Origin: Polynucleobacter sp. AM-7D1
GTDB taxonomy: Bacteria; Pseudomonadota; Gammaproteobacteria; Burkholderiales; Burkholderiaceae
Direction of reading: 5' to 3'
DNA length: 64,000 nt
Assembly: GCF_018688455.1 (NCBI RefSeq)
Contig: NZ_CP061319.1
Location: forward strand, 1,798,001-1,862,000
In this document: positions 53,928 through 64,000 of the stretch, piece by piece
Numbering within the stretch: position 1 is the first letter of the stretch
Layout: every line of letters begins with the position of its first letter
Made by a program: the position numbers and the translations under genes
Notes under the pieces: generated by a model
Database searches by the model: none
The model's input: only the letters and a program-made list of their open reading frames with translations
What the model was told of the DNA's origin: nothing

Positions 53928-55440
53928 TTTGATCTTTGTTCGCTATGGCTTTTGGTTGAAAGGCTGGGCTGGTTCGATTCCACCAGCCGCCGCCTAGTGC
54001 TGCAAATAATGCTGCTGTATCTGAGAATCGGGTTGCTTGTGCAGAAACCGATTTGACTTTAGCAATTTGATATTGATTTTGGTAGTAGAGAACAGCTAAG
54101 TAGCTAGCAGTGCCTAGCTTGTATTGCTGTTGCACTAATTCCAAAGTTTCATAAGCGTAACGTTCTGCATCTGATGCTGATTTCAATGCTTGTGCGCCAG
54201 TCTCGAGAGCTCGCAATGCATCGGCTACCTCTTGAAAGGCTTTGAGTACGGTCGCTTGGTATTGGTAAACCGCCTGCTCATAATTCGCAACAGCGCCACG
54301 ACGTTGCGCTAATAATTGTCCACCCTGAAAGAGTGGCTGAAATATTCCACCGGCAACCGACCATAGGGTTGCGTTCGGCCCAAAGAGGGCTGAGCTAGTC
54401 AATGCTGCAGAACCAATAGCGCCAGTGATATTAAATTGTGGCAATAAATTGGCAGTAGCTACTCCCACCAAAGCATTGGTGGCCTTGAGCTGTGCTTCTG
54501 CAGCGCGTACGTCTGGGCGTTGGCGCACAAGGCTCGACGGCACTGAAAGAGGGAGCTTCTCTGGCAAGTGCAAAGACTTCAAGTCAAACTTCGTGATGTT
54601 GGCATTGCTAGGTAGCTCACCGACCAAGACGGCCAACTGATTGCGTGCAAAGGAAAGGTTGCGCTCATAAGTAAATAAATCTACTTGGGAGTTAGATACC
54701 AAAGTTCTTTGTGATGTCACATCCACTCGAGAAACCGTACCAATCGCTAGTTGCTTTTCTGTTACCTCAGCTAAATTTGTTTGTGCCTTGAGAATTTCTT
54801 CTGTGGCCTGCATCTGTGCCCGCAAAGCAGCTTCACGCACTGCACCAGTAACAATATTGGCGGTCAGCGAAAGATATGCGCCCTCTAACTGAAACTGCGC
54901 AATCTCTGCTTGCGCTCTGGCGCCTTCAACTGCTCGGCGTGCCCCACCAAAAACATCAAGCTTGTAGGTGACGTTTACAGAAGCGTTATAGAGGTTGTAA
55001 GTATCAGAGCCATAAGGCAAGCCATAAATAGCAGAAGGCTGTAACTGTCGAGTAGCGCCACCATTTAAACCAATTGCTGGGAAGTACTGCCCACCAATTT
55101 GTGCGCTGACATTTTCTTGGCTCGCACGCAGAGCGGCATCAGCTGCACCTAAATTAGGGTTTTGCTGCAAAGCTTTTTTGATCAATACATCTAGCTCGGG
55201 AGATTTAAATAATTCCCACCATTGGGCCTCAATATCAGCGCCTTCAATAAATTCTTGATTCGTTCCACCGGGTACTCCAGGTGCAGTAGCCAACTTTTGT
55301 GAAAGTGCAGTTTCGGTATACCCAGATGTATTAGGAGCATCAGGCTGCTTAAAGTCTGGACCTACAGCGCATGCGGAAAGAAATCCCGTAAAAATAAACG
55401 GAAGCAAACGCAAACTAGAGAAATCCTTAGAACCAAACAT
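53905..55440 (-). CDS. RND outer-membrane factor, NodT/OprM type
   Basis: Trimeric outer-membrane exit duct. A lipoprotein signal ends SACAVGPDFKQPDAP; family motifs are VTYKLDVFGGARRAVE, QRTLVSNSQVDLFTYERNL, RPDVRAAEAQLKATNALVG and YQYQATVLKAFQEVADALR. I use ATG 55440 (511 residues); the frame continues upstream but without signal features. First gene of the efflux operon. Confidence 0.92.
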   Translation of the reverse strand: MFGSKDFSSLRLLPFIFTGFLSACAVGPDFKQPDAPNTSGYTETALSQKLATAPGVPGGTNQEFIEGADIEAQWWELFKSPELDVLIKKALQQNPNLGAADAALRASQENVSAQIGGQYFPAIGLNGGATRQLQPSAIYGLPYGSDTYNLYNASVNVTYKLDVFGGARRAVEGARAQAEIAQFQLEGAYLSLTANIVTGAVREAALRAQMQATEEILKAQTNLAEVTEKQLAIGTVSRVDVTSQRTLVSNSQVDLFTYERNLSFARNQLAVLVGELPSNANITKFDLKSLHLPEKLPLSVPSSLVRQRPDVRAAEAQLKATNALVGVATANLLPQFNITGAIGSAALTSSALFGPNATLWSVAGGIFQPLFQGGQLLAQRRGAVANYEQAVYQYQATVLKAFQEVADALRALETGAQALKSASDAERYAYETLELVQQQYKLGTASYLAVLYYQNQYQIAKVKSVSAQATRFSDTAALFAALGGGWWNRTSPAFQPKAIANKDQNETSGNN

Positions 55441-55450
55441 GAATGGTGAC

Positions 55451-55477
55451 AAATATCCTTTTCTACAGTAGATATTT
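55451..55477. promoter_or_regulatory. Inverted repeat in the leader of the efflux operon
   Basis: AAATATC and GATATTT (seven-base arms, 13-base spacer containing CTACAGTAG). It lies between the putative promoter and the OMF start. Possible repressor site or 5' hairpin; no regulator gene is adjacent. Confidence 0.4.
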
Positions 55478-55530
55478 GAACACACTTTTCTAATTGAGTC
55501 TGTGTAACACCTTGATTTGACTAATAAATT

Positions 55531-55558
55531 TTTGTACACAGCTATGCGTAGAAGTCAA
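55531..55558 (-). promoter_or_regulatory. Putative promoter of the efflux operon
   Basis: Minus-strand TTGACT at 55553-55558, 16 bases, TACAAA at 55531-55536. The 140-base gap between the OMF and pirin genes holds this and the inverted repeat. Confidence 0.45.
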
Positions 55559-55580
55559 ACGGATTTTTTAAACCCCAACC

Positions 55581-56450
55581 CTATTCTTCTGAGGCGATTC
55601 TTCCAAAGCTTCCGCTGTTGAAATCTTGCATTGCTCGGGCGATCTCCTCTTGGGTATTCATAACAAATGGGCCATATCCAACGATAGGTTCATTAATCGG
55701 CTCACCACTCAGTAGCAAAGCAATAGAGTCCTCAAGCACATTCACTTGAATATCTTGGCCCTGATTGCTAAACATCAGCATCTGAGCATCTTTAGCAACT
55801 ACACCCTCACCGGCCTCAACTGCACCCTTGAGTACAACTAGGGATGCATTCCAAGACTCTGGCACAGAAATACTTGTTGAGCCTTTGTTCAATTTCAAGT
55901 CAATCACATTCATTGGGGTGAAGGTGTGAGCGGGGCCTTGGTGACCATCAAACTTCCCAGCTATGATGCGCGCTTGCCCTGCACCATTTTGCAAATCAAG
56001 CACAGGAATCTGTTTATCCACAATGGCTTGATAAGCTGGCTTAGTCATTTTCAGCTTTGCCGGAAGATTTACCCATAACTGCACCATTTCCAAAGTGCCG
56101 CCGCTTCTAGCAAAACTTTCTGAGTGAAACTCTTCATGCAAGATGCCAGACCCAGCAGTCATCCACTGCACATCACCAGGGCCAATTACGCCGCCTTGAC
56201 CCGTTGAATCTTTATGTGCCACCTCACCTTCATAAACAATGGTGACTGTTTCAAAGCCGCGATGTGGGTGTGAGCCCACACCCTTGCGCTCAGTTGTGGA
56301 GGGGAACTCAGCTGGGCCCGCATAGTCCAGCATCAAGAATGGGCTCATTTGCTTGCCCAGGTCTTGATAGAAAAACAAGGTGCGCACAGGAAAACCATCG
56401 CCCACCCAGTGACCCCGATCATTGCCTTGTATGCCAATCAGTTTTTTCAT
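55581..56450 (-). CDS. Pirin family protein
   Basis: Bicupin of the pirin family: GHWVGDGFPVRTLFFYQDLG, MLDYAGPAEF, and GVGSHPHRGFETVTIVYEGE with the metal-binding His set, then a C-terminal cupin. Some pirins have quercetinase activity, others are regulators; function here open. ATG 56450, with GAGAG upstream, gives 289 residues; ATG 56471 and TTG 56483 are also in frame. Confidence 0.88.
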   Translation of the reverse strand: MKKLIGIQGNDRGHWVGDGFPVRTLFFYQDLGKQMSPFLMLDYAGPAEFPSTTERKGVGSHPHRGFETVTIVYEGEVAHKDSTGQGGVIGPGDVQWMTAGSGILHEEFHSESFARSGGTLEMVQLWVNLPAKLKMTKPAYQAIVDKQIPVLDLQNGAGQARIIAGKFDGHQGPAHTFTPMNVIDLKLNKGSTSISVPESWNASLVVLKGAVEAGEGVVAKDAQMLMFSNQGQDIQVNVLEDSIALLLSGEPINEPIVGYGPFVMNTQEEIARAMQDFNSGSFGRIASEE

Positions 56451-56503
56451 CATTCTCTCAGGAGCATCCATAACTGCGTACAAATATTTACACTGAATTG
56501 AGG

Positions 56504-58336
56504 CTACTCGACCGTAACACTCTTTGCAAGATTGCGGGGCTTATCGACATCAGTGCCGAGGGAACAAGCCGTGTGATACGCCAAGAGTTGAAGCGGGACT
56601 ACGTGCAAGATTGGAGATAAATTGCCGTAATGCTCGGGCAACCGAATCACGTTGATACCCTCGCTACTGGTGATATCGGTATCTTGGTCAGCAAAGACAT
56701 AAAGCTTTCCACCGCGGGCTTTGACTTCTTGCATATTGGATTTGAGTTTTTCCAATAAGTCGTCCTTAGGAGCCACCGTTACCACTGGCATCTTTTCAGT
56801 AACCAAGGCAAGCGGGCCATGCTTTAACTCACCAGCTGGATAGGCCTCAGCATGAATATAAGAAATCTCTTTTAACTTGAGTGCCCCCTCAAGAGCAATT
56901 GGGTAGTGCATACCGCGCCCAAGAAATAATGCGTTTTCACATTTAGCAAACGCAGAACTCCAAGCCATGATTTGTGGCTCAAGGGCTAAAACTGCATGCA
57001 ATGCTTTTGGTAAATGGCGCAAATCACGCAAGAGCTCTTTTTCTTTATCAGGACTCACTTTGCCTGCACGCTTAGCCAATGAAACGGCCAATAGATAAAG
57101 TGCAAGCAGCTGAGTGGTAAATGCTTTTGTAGAAGCAACGCCAATCTCAGTTCCAGCCTTGGTCAAGAAATTCCAATTGGTTTCGCGAACCATAGCGCTA
57201 CTTGCAACGTTGCAAATTGCTAGCGTGTAATGATGTCCTAAAGCTTGGGCATGACGCAAAGCTGCTAAGGTATCTGCAGTCTCGCCAGACTGAGAGACCA
57301 CCACAATTAATGCATTCGGATTAGGAACGGTTGTGCGATAACGATATTCACTAGCAATCTCAACTTGCGTCGAAATGCCAGCCAAATCTTCTAACCAGTA
57401 TTTAGCAACACAAGCAGAGTAGTAACTAGTGCCGCAAGCCAAGATCAAAATTTGATCAAACTTTTTCCATTGCTCGGGATCGGCACTAAAGAGCTCTGGA
57501 CCAAAACTAGCGATGTTGGCTAACGTATCACCAATTGCTCTTGGTTGCTCAAAAATCTCTTTTTGCATGTAATGCTGATAAGGCCCCAGATCCACAGAGT
57601 CAGCTTGGGCTGGCATTGGCTTTTGCTCACGCTGTGTAGTCTTACCTAATTGATCAATGATCTCAACACTCTCTGCCCTGAGAACAGCAACATCACCCTC
57701 TTCGAGATACATCATTGAATGTGCGCGGCCAGCTAAAGCCAAGGCATCTGAAGCAAGGAAGTTTTCATTCTCACCGAGTGCAACCACTAATGGAGAGCCC
57801 ACACGTGCACCCACCAACATATCTGGACGATCTTGCGCAATCACCCCAATTGCATAAGCACCATGTAGTCGCGGTAATACAGAGCGCACCGAAGCAACCA
57901 GATCTGCCTGCTTACTTGCCACATAAGCTTGATGAATTAAATGCGCAATCACTTCAGTATCTGTTTCCGAAGTAAATACATAGCCCACAGACTTCAATTC
58001 AGTACGTAGTGATTCGTAGTTTTCAATAATGCCGTTATGAACAACAGCAATTAATCCACCAGAAATATGGGGATGTGCATTTTGTGTGTCAGGTTTACCG
58101 TGGGTTGCCCAGCGAGTATGTGCAATACCTAGGGTGCCATGAAAATCCTTGCCCTGCTCTGCTAACTCGGAAACACGAGCAGTAGTGCGAGCTCGTTCAA
58201 TTGTGTGTTTAGCATCATTGCTATTAATTACTGCAAAACCACAAGAATCGTAACCGCGGTATTCAAGACGACGCAAACCTTCAATTAAAACTTCAACAAT
58301 ATTCTTACGCGATACCGCGCCAACAATTCCGCACAT
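56504..58336 (-). CDS. glmS: Glutamine-fructose-6-phosphate aminotransferase
   Basis: Makes glucosamine-6-phosphate for peptidoglycan and LPS. N-terminal CGIVGAVS gives the nucleophile Cys and [12 protein letters not shown] the glutaminase loop; two SIS domains follow ([35 protein letters not shown]); it ends [11 protein letters not shown]. 610 residues. Its ATG shares one base with the glmU stop, so glmU-glmS are coupled. No glmS ribozyme is present, as expected outside Gram-positives. Confidence 0.97.
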   Translation of the reverse strand: MCGIVGAVSRKNIVEVLIEGLRRLEYRGYDSCGFAVINSNDAKHTIERARTTARVSELAEQGKDFHGTLGIAHTRWATHGKPDTQNAHPHISGGLIAVVHNGIIENYESLRTELKSVGYVFTSETDTEVIAHLIHQAYVASKQADLVASVRSVLPRLHGAYAIGVIAQDRPDMLVGARVGSPLVVALGENENFLASDALALAGRAHSMMYLEEGDVAVLRAESVEIIDQLGKTTQREQKPMPAQADSVDLGPYQHYMQKEIFEQPRAIGDTLANIASFGPELFSADPEQWKKFDQILILACGTSYYSACVAKYWLEDLAGISTQVEIASEYRYRTTVPNPNALIVVVSQSGETADTLAALRHAQALGHHYTLAICNVASSAMVRETNWNFLTKAGTEIGVASTKAFTTQLLALYLLAVSLAKRAGKVSPDKEKELLRDLRHLPKALHAVLALEPQIMAWSSAFAKCENALFLGRGMHYPIALEGALKLKEISYIHAEAYPAGELKHGPLALVTEKMPVVTVAPKDDLLEKLKSNMQEVKARGGKLYVFADQDTDITSSEGINVIRLPEHYGNLSPILHVVPLQLLAYHTACSLGTDVDKPRNLAKSVTVE

Positions 58337-59826
58337 TATTTTTTAACCTTCACGGATTTTTTGGCGGCTACTTTTTTTACAGCAGCCTTCTTGATTAACG
58401 ACTTTTTCTCTTGCGGCTTTTTATCTTGCTTTACTGGGCGTTGCCACTGCAATGAAACTTGCTTGGCTCGTGACACGGTAAGTTGATTCGGGGGCGCATC
58501 TTTAGTCAGGGTTGTGCCCGCACCCAGTGTGGCACCACGGCCAACGCGCACTGGGGCCACCAACTGTGTATCCGAACCAATGAAAACATCATCCTCAATG
58601 ATGGTTTGATGTTTATTGACACCATCATAGTTACAGGTAATCGTACCGGCACCGATATTGACTCTAGAGCCCACGATCGAATCACCCACGTAGGCCAAGT
58701 GATTGGCTTTGCTATTGGCGGCAATCTTGCTGTTCTTCACTTCGACGAAGTTGCCAATATGTACATCATTGGACAGATCTGCACCGGGACGCAAACGAGC
58801 ATAAGGCCCAATCAGCGAGCTTGCGCCAACTTGAGCTCCATCAATATGACTATATGGGTGAATGGTGACATTCTTGCCAATCAGGCTATTACGAATAATG
58901 CAGTACGGGCCCACTTTTGTGCCAGCAGCTAAAGTCACGCAACCTTCAAATACACAGCCAACATCAATGAAGACGTCCGTACCACACTCGAGTGTTCCTC
59001 GAATATCGATACGCGCTGGATCAGCCAAAGAAACACCGGCATCCATTAAAACGTTTGCTTGATTGAGCTGATGTACTCGCTCTAAAGCAGCTAACTGATC
59101 ACGACTATTAACACCAACAGTTTCATACTCAGCATCAGCTTGTGCGGTACGAATGGGAACTCCATCTTTAACTGCCATAGCAATGACGTCAGTTAAATAG
59201 TATTCACCCTGGGCATTACTGGCTCGCAATGCCTTCAACCACTTCTTCAGTGAATTGGTTGGCAGAACCATAATGCCGGTATTAATTTCTTGAACACGCT
59301 TTTGCTCTGGTGATGCATCTTTTTCTTCAACAATCGCTTTTACCGAACCATCGATATCTCGCACGATGCGGCCATAGCCTGTTGGATGGTTGAGGTTTTG
59401 AGTCAGGAGTGCCAAAGCAGAATCTTGACCACGCACGCCATCAGCCAATTTGACTAATTTAGACAGCGTCTTTTTACTTGTAAGTGGCACATCGCCATAC
59501 AGAACCAAAGTAGGTACATTTACATCCAGTTTGGGCAATGCTTGTAATAAAGCGTGGCCCGTTCCTTTTTGCTCAGCCTGTAATGCAGTAGCAACTTTGC
59601 CAAAGCGAGAATCTTGCACGCTAGCTGTTTGAAGAAACTCTTTAACATCGACTGCACCATGCCCAACAACAACGATGGGGCCAGTTTTAGTGCTATTACC
59701 CTGTAAATCTAAGGCTGTATTGAGAACGTGCTGGAGAAGGGGTTTCCCGGCCAAGGTTTGAAGAACCTTGGGTAATGCGGACTTCATCCGTTTTCCCTGC
59801 CCAGCAGCCAAAATAACGATGTTCAT
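58336..59826 (-). CDS. glmU: Bifunctional GlmU with Lys-rich C-terminal tail
   Basis: UDP-GlcNAc synthesis: N-terminal pyrophosphorylase ([19 protein letters not shown]) and C-terminal left-handed beta-helix acetyltransferase ([37 protein letters not shown]). The catalytic core ends near residue 466. About 30 further residues are almost only Lys, Ala and Val ([18 protein letters not shown] at the end), resembling histone-H1 tails; most GlmU proteins (about 456 residues) lack this. ATGA overlap with ttcA. Confidence 0.96.
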   Translation of the reverse strand: MNIVILAAGQGKRMKSALPKVLQTLAGKPLLQHVLNTALDLQGNSTKTGPIVVVGHGAVDVKEFLQTASVQDSRFGKVATALQAEQKGTGHALLQALPKLDVNVPTLVLYGDVPLTSKKTLSKLVKLADGVRGQDSALALLTQNLNHPTGYGRIVRDIDGSVKAIVEEKDASPEQKRVQEINTGIMVLPTNSLKKWLKALRASNAQGEYYLTDVIAMAVKDGVPIRTAQADAEYETVGVNSRDQLAALERVHQLNQANVLMDAGVSLADPARIDIRGTLECGTDVFIDVGCVFEGCVTLAAGTKVGPYCIIRNSLIGKNVTIHPYSHIDGAQVGASSLIGPYARLRPGADLSNDVHIGNFVEVKNSKIAANSKANHLAYVGDSIVGSRVNIGAGTITCNYDGVNKHQTIIEDDVFIGSDTQLVAPVRVGRGATLGAGTTLTKDAPPNQLTVSRAKQVSLQWQRPVKQDKKPQEKKSLIKKAAVKKVAAKKSVKVKK

Positions 59827-60731
59827 AAAGAGGGATTATAAGACCCCTGAATCAACGTTCCGCAGGCTATTTCATCGATTTCTGTCTCATCAATCGCTTT
59901 ATCACCAGCAGATCTTGCAGCAATACCCGACAACTCAGTAGAAATCTCAAGATTCTTAAAATCAAAGGCCTCACCATCCATTAAATGGGACGGAACAATG
60001 TGATGCATTGAGCGGAATAGATTCTCGACGCGCCCCGGGTGCTTTTTCTCCCACTCGCGCAGCATCTCTTTCATGGCGCCGCGCTGTAAGTTAGGCTGAC
60101 TGCCACAGAGATTGCATGGAATAATTGGGAAGTTCATATCTACCGCATAACGCTCCAATAACTTTTCAGGAACGTATGCGAGAGGACGAATGACAATATG
60201 CTTGCCATCATCAGATCGCAACTTTGGTGGCATACCTTTGAGCTTGCCGGCAAAGAACATATTCAACATCAATGTTTCTAAGATGTCATCACGATGATGA
60301 CCTAAAGCAATCTTGGTGGCACCCAGCTCATCTGCTACGCGATACAAAATCCCACGACGCAAACGAGAGCAAAGACCGCAAGTCGTTTTTCCTTCTGGAA
60401 CTACACGCTTAACGATACTGTAGGTATCTTGATTTTCGATGTGATACTGAACACCTAAAGCCTTTAAATAATTTGGCAAGATCTCCGCTGGAAATCCTGG
60501 CTGCTTTTGATCTAAATTGACAGCAACGATCTCAAAATCAATTGGGGCACGCTCCCGCAGCTTCAACAGAATGTCGAGCATGGCGTAACTATCTTTACCG
60601 CCTGACAAGCACACCATTACCTTATCGCCATCTTCAATCATGCCAAAGTCACCAATAGCTTGGCCAACTAAACGACATAACTTTTTCTCAAGCTTGTTTT
60701 CTTCGAAGACGACTTTACGGATATCACTCAT
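59823..60731 (-). CDS. ttcA: tRNA 2-thiocytidine biosynthesis protein TtcA
   Basis: Thiolates C32 of some tRNAs. PP-loop ATP site [15 protein letters not shown]; cluster cysteines in [14 protein letters not shown] and a further pair CNLCG. 302 residues. Its stop overlaps glmU, and folB follows on its other side. Confidence 0.95.
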   Translation of the reverse strand: MSDIRKVVFEENKLEKKLCRLVGQAIGDFGMIEDGDKVMVCLSGGKDSYAMLDILLKLRERAPIDFEIVAVNLDQKQPGFPAEILPNYLKALGVQYHIENQDTYSIVKRVVPEGKTTCGLCSRLRRGILYRVADELGATKIALGHHRDDILETLMLNMFFAGKLKGMPPKLRSDDGKHIVIRPLAYVPEKLLERYAVDMNFPIIPCNLCGSQPNLQRGAMKEMLREWEKKHPGRVENLFRSMHHIVPSHLMDGEAFDFKNLEISTELSGIAARSAGDKAIDETEIDEIACGTLIQGSYNPSL

Positions 60732-60757
60732 AGCGACTAAATTTTTCTGGATTCTCT

Positions 60758-61153
60758 TTAAGCCTGCTTCATCCGAAATACTTCAACACCAACAGAGTGA
60801 CAGTCTGGATATACATCAGGCTTAGCTGTACTAACACGAGCAGCAATTACCTTCGGATGCAAGAGCATCGCAGTCACGATGTCATCGCAGAAGGTTTCTT
60901 GCAAATGAATATGGCCTTGGGAAGACCGTGCCTTAATGGTTTCACGCATAAAGTCATAATCAACAACTTCTTCCAATAGATCCTTGGATGGCGTATTCAT
61001 ATTCAGCGGGATATAAAGATCTACATTAAGAATAACGCGCTGCTCAGCCTTTTTTTCAAAGTCATGAACGCCAATATTGATATAGATTTCATAGTCACGC
61101 AAAAATAAGCGGCGGCAATCCGCAAGTGCTGGGTGAGAAAGAATGGCATGCAT
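60758..61153 (-). CDS. folB: Dihydroneopterin aldolase
   Basis: 131 residues; converts dihydroneopterin in folate synthesis. [45 protein letters not shown] and [11 protein letters not shown] are family signatures. Next to a pteridine-reductase-like SDR, 42 bases away. Confidence 0.94.
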   Translation of the reverse strand: MHAILSHPALADCRRLFLRDYEIYINIGVHDFEKKAEQRVILNVDLYIPLNMNTPSKDLLEEVVDYDFMRETIKARSSQGHIHLQETFCDDIVTAMLLHPKVIAARVSTAKPDVYPDCHSVGVEVFRMKQA

Positions 61154-61195
61154 ATTTTTATGAACTCTTTTTGAATTTTTTTCTGTATTAAATTC

Positions 61196-62017
61196 TTAAT
61201 TGGTTTTAAACATCACATCGCGTGATGATGGTAATAGATGCTGCCCACCATCGACATATAAAGTAGTTCCTGTGATCGCATTTGAGTTAGCTAAAAATAC
61301 AGCGGCTTTTGCAATGTCACTAGGTGTGGATGACTTACCTAATGGCGTCATCTGATGTGCCTTGGTAAAACCAGACTCAGTTTGATCGCCTGAGGTCAAT
61401 GTAATCCCAGGGGCTAAACCAATCACCCTTAAGTGAGGAGCAAAATCTACCGCCAGCACTTCAACTGAAGTGAGTAGTGCCGCTTTAGATAGTGTGTAAG
61501 ACAAATAATCTGGATTGAGATTGATCAGTTTTTGATCGAGCAACTGAATCACCGAGGGGATTGATAAATTACTCTCGCTTGCTTTCTTTGTCTGACGTTT
61601 GTGATATTCAAACATCAGCTGAGATAGTAAGATAGGTGCAGCTAAATTGATTTGCATGTGGTCTTGCAAACTTTTACCACTCAGCGGAGTATCCGAATTG
61701 GCGCGATCATATTCAAAGATGGATGCGCTATTCACGAGACACTCAAGGCTTTGAAACTCAGCAACAACTGCGGCAAATAGAGAATGGATTTCTGCTTCGC
61801 TGGCGAGATCAGCTTTAAATGCGACAGCTTTACGCCCAAGCTTCTGAATTTCGGCCACAGTTGCTGTAGCATCGGATTCCGAATGGCCATAATGAATTGC
61901 GATATCCCAGCCCTGACGAGCAAATTCCAAGGCAATTTCCCGACCAAGGCGCTTAGCTGCACCGGTCACTAAAACCGCTTTATTTTGCTGAGGTGATGGG
62001 TTTGAACTCAAGTTCAC
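61196..62017 (-). CDS. SDR, pteridine reductase-like (FolM-type)
   Basis: 273 residues. The N-terminal VTGAAKRLGREIALEFARQG has the TGxxxRxG form typical of pteridine reductases rather than the general TGxxxGxG. Catalytic Tyr-Lys in YLSYTLSKAALL. With folB next to it, reduction of dihydropterin or dihydromonapterin is plausible; not proven. GTG start at 62017, divergent from MidA with a 25-base gap. Confidence 0.85.
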   Translation of the reverse strand: MNLSSNPSPQQNKAVLVTGAAKRLGREIALEFARQGWDIAIHYGHSESDATATVAEIQKLGRKAVAFKADLASEAEIHSLFAAVVAEFQSLECLVNSASIFEYDRANSDTPLSGKSLQDHMQINLAAPILLSQLMFEYHKRQTKKASESNLSIPSVIQLLDQKLINLNPDYLSYTLSKAALLTSVEVLAVDFAPHLRVIGLAPGITLTSGDQTESGFTKAHQMTPLGKSSTPSDIAKAAVFLANSNAITGTTLYVDGGQHLLPSSRDVMFKTN

Positions 62018-62042
62018 TTAAATTCTCTTAGACTAAGGAGCT

Positions 62043-63230
62043 ATGGATATTACCTTGACCAGCCTTGAAACGGCTCATACAGAGCATCTGAGCCAAAAAA
62101 TAATGGCTGAAATCGCTTCCAAAGGCGGCTGGATGCCCTTTTCAAGGTATATGGAAATGGCTCTCTACGAGCCTGGAATGGGGTATTACAGTGCTGGAGC
62201 TCATAAATTGGGTGCTAGCGGTGATTTCACGACAGCCCCAGAGCTATCCCCCCTATTTGGCGCTGCCATCGTAGAAACCCTTTTACCGATTCTGGAGGGC
62301 CTTCAAGCCCAAGGGCTCCCCACCCAGATTCTGGAATTTGGTGCCGGCACTGGCAAGCTAGCTGAATCTATTCTCAGCCGACTGCACGATCTCGGATTCT
62401 CACTTGATCGCTACGACATCATTGAGATCTCACCCGACCTAGCCCAAAGGCAAGAAGAGCGCCTCAAGCAAGTTGTAGAGAAACTGGCCCTATCTACTCA
62501 ATCCAATTGGTTAAGTTCTTTACCTGGCAACTTCAAGGGCATCATTCTGGCAAATGAGGTGATTGATGCTATTCCGTGTGATGCCATCATTTTTCAAAAT
62601 GGCTTTTGGTATTGGCAAGGTGTTTCAGCTATTGATGGCAAGCTTACTTGGTCAGCAGGACAGCCTGTTGAGCAGTCACTGCTTCCAGAGACTTTGCTCA
62701 CTGGAAACTTTTCTGAAGGCTACCTTACTGAATTGCATGCGCCAGCCAATGCTTGGATGCGCCAAGTAGCCAATCATCTTGATACCGGCCTCTTTCTGAC
62801 TTTTGATTATGGATTTCCTGAGAGTGAGTACTACCATGCACAACGCCTCGAAGGCACGCTCATGGCGCATCATCGACATCATGCCATTCAAGATCCATTT
62901 CATCTTCCAGGGCTTTGTGATTTAACAACTCACGTAGAGTGGTCTCAGATCGCACGTAGTGCGCTTGAAGAAAAAGTTGATGATGTCTATCTTAGCAATC
63001 AAGCAAGCTACTTACTGGATGCGGGCATTGGCGATATTGCGCTAGAAATTGGCGATCCCAGCAAGCCAGAAACTTTCTTACCGATTTCGAATTCTTTGCA
63101 GAAACTATTGTCTGAAGCGGAGATGGGTGAGCTCTTCAAAGTCTTTGCATTCTCAAAGAAGCTATCTGAGATATTGCCAGATCATGTCTTAGAGGATTTG
63201 CCTGGCCTTCGAGGCAGAAACCGGCTGTAA
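62043..63230 (+). CDS. MidA/NDUFAF7-type SAM-dependent methyltransferase
   Basis: 395 residues. GWMPFSRYMEMALYEPGMGYY is the family hallmark, FTTAPELSPLFG follows, and ILEFGAGTGKLAESIL is the SAM motif; GIILANEVIDAIPC and DYGFPESEYYH later. The mitochondrial homologue NDUFAF7 dimethylates an arginine in complex I; bacterial target unknown. Convergent with cca. Confidence 0.92.
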   Translation: MDITLTSLETAHTEHLSQKIMAEIASKGGWMPFSRYMEMALYEPGMGYYSAGAHKLGASGDFTTAPELSPLFGAAIVETLLPILEGLQAQGLPTQILEFGAGTGKLAESILSRLHDLGFSLDRYDIIEISPDLAQRQEERLKQVVEKLALSTQSNWLSSLPGNFKGIILANEVIDAIPCDAIIFQNGFWYWQGVSAIDGKLTWSAGQPVEQSLLPETLLTGNFSEGYLTELHAPANAWMRQVANHLDTGLFLTFDYGFPESEYYHAQRLEGTLMAHHRHHAIQDPFHLPGLCDLTTHVEWSQIARSALEEKVDDVYLSNQASYLLDAGIGDIALEIGDPSKPETFLPISNSLQKLLSEAEMGELFKVFAFSKKLSEILPDHVLEDLPGLRGRNRL

Positions 63231-63234
63231 GCTT

Positions 63235-64000
63235 TTAGCTTTTTATGGCTGCAGTAATGGCAGAGAGTCTTGCGGCATCCATTGCACTACGAATATTTTC
63301 ACCATTAGTCCTCTGGTCTGCAGGAACACCTTCAATAATTTCCGCCGTGTTGAGCGATTGAGCATTTTGCATTGCTGAAATTAAAGTGTCGACATTTAAA
63401 CCAATACGTTTAGCTAAATCGAGCAATGCGTATCCACGATCAGGCTTACGCCAAACATCTGCGCGATTGAACCAAGTTAATATATCAGCGGATTGATATA
63501 CGCCACCGAGGTCACTAGCTGTTTTCTCAATCAGTACATTGAGCCCACTAAATATTTCACTGAAGTCACGCAAGTCATTTGGCATCTTGACGCACTCTGC
63601 CCATGAGCGAATTTCGCACGCAGGTAGATGCATGAGAGTTACAGCACAGCGATCTTCCAGCTGATTTGCGGCATGTAGGTATGCAATGAGCTGCTCACGA
63701 TATTCTTCTTTAGCCAAATGAGATGTCAGCGTTGATGGTAGCAATACTTTAGCTGCACCAGCATCTAGCAAAACTTGGAACATGCGCATTGGCTTACTAG
63801 CAGTTAACCCTCTAGCCAACTCCTGCCAGATTCTCTCAGCCGAGAGCGCTGATAATTCATTGGAATGAACAATCGCCTGCAAGGCGGCCATGGTTTCTGG
63901 CGCTACTATGAATTCAGGAAAACGCGCTGCAAAACGAGCGATACGCAAAAGACGTAAAGGGTCTTCGGAAAACGCATCGGACACATGACGAAATACCTTA
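63235..64000 (-). CDS. cca: CCA tRNA nucleotidyltransferase (N-terminus outside window)
   Basis: C-terminal part of the multifunctional enzyme that adds CCA to tRNA 3' ends. The frame is open to the window end and reads VFRHVSDAFSEDPLRLLRIARFAARF, given here only by key residues E, D, P, L, R: the class II signature after the catalytic head. ERIWQELARGL and the long helical tail follow. About 255 residues are visible. No HD domain motif is clear in this part. Confidence 0.93.
   Translation of the reverse strand, partial: KVFRHVSDAFSEDPLRLLRIARFAARFPEFIVAPETMAALQAIVHSNELSALSAERIWQELARGLTASKPMRMFQVLLDAGAAKVLLPSTLTSHLAKEEYREQLIAYLHAANQLEDRCAVTLMHLPACEIRSWAECVKMPNDLRDFSEIFSGLNVLIEKTASDLGGVYQSADILTWFNRADVWRKPDRGYALLDLAKRIGLNVDTLISAMQNAQSLNTAEIIEGVPADQRTNGENIRSAMDAARLSAITAAIKS

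Noticed and set aside
58483..58932. Plus-strand open frame of 149 codons opposite glmU
   Set aside because: Mirror of the hexapeptide-repeat coding sequence of GlmU; regular codon pattern explains the open frame.

Overview
The window reads as a chromosomal segment of a free-living betaproteobacterium of the Burkholderiaceae, most likely Polynucleobacter or a close relative. This rests on protein families and gene order (split metH, PhaM-type granule protein, caa3-type cox cluster with DUF2970 and DUF2909 genes, EIIA-HPr-EI without a sugar permease), moderate G+C and very tight gene packing. No database was searched, so the genus is an inference. I see no insertion sequence, prophage, integron, CRISPR array, tRNA or rRNA. 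No stretch over 300 bases lacks a gene; the longest gap is about 247 bases (25557-25803).

Layout. 1-1596: 3' end of ftsY and rpoH, the latter behind a perfect CIRCE operator. 1619-10591 (minus): aa3/caa3 cytochrome c oxidase and its assembly line in the order coxB-coxA-small assembly protein-ctaG-DUF2970-coxC, then SURF1, a thioredoxin-like membrane protein, heme A and heme O synthases and Sco, interrupted by one small plus-strand membrane gene. 10772-18039: a BioC-like methyltransferase, comF, trmL, gpsA, secB, grxC, a rhodanese, gpmA, ctpA and moeB. 18044-22778 (minus): glutathione synthesis (gshA, gshB) continuous with a regulatory PTS (EIIA, HPr, EI). 22882-25803: a nitrogen operon of outer-membrane porin, glnK and amtB, preceded by NtrC-like sites. 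25804-30800: ubiK, then a minus-strand lipoate operon (lipB, lipA, DUF493) with a ferredoxin, a hydrolase, a VanZ protein and a lipoprotein. 30847-37892: birA, coaX, rfaE2 and a five-gene membrane-lipid/oxidative-stress operon (glutathione peroxidase, FAD oxidoreductase, DUF1365, cyclopropane-type methyltransferase, SDR). 37902-45145: dsbA, a SPOR protein, argS, DUF1840 and split methionine synthase. 45224-49459: phaM, an MBL hydrolase, DUF1289, an acrylyl-CoA reductase-like enzyme, a lipoprotein, a flavin reductase and a GST. 49553-55440: an RND efflux operon. 55581-64000: pirin, glmS-glmU-ttcA, folB with a pteridine-reductase-like SDR, MidA and the 3' part of cca.

Most of this is core metabolism. 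I did not find a clear previously undescribed multi-gene system. The parts that best repay a second look are regulatory or architectural: CIRCE over the rpoH promoter; NtrC-like operators before a porin-glnK-amtB operon without an obvious sigma-54 promoter; an intrinsic terminator for phaM inside the convergent MBL gene; a BioC homologue without the SAM-binding glycine motif; a histone-H1-like tail on GlmU; the peroxidase plus lipid-modification operon behind two palindromes; and the glutathione-PTS gene string.
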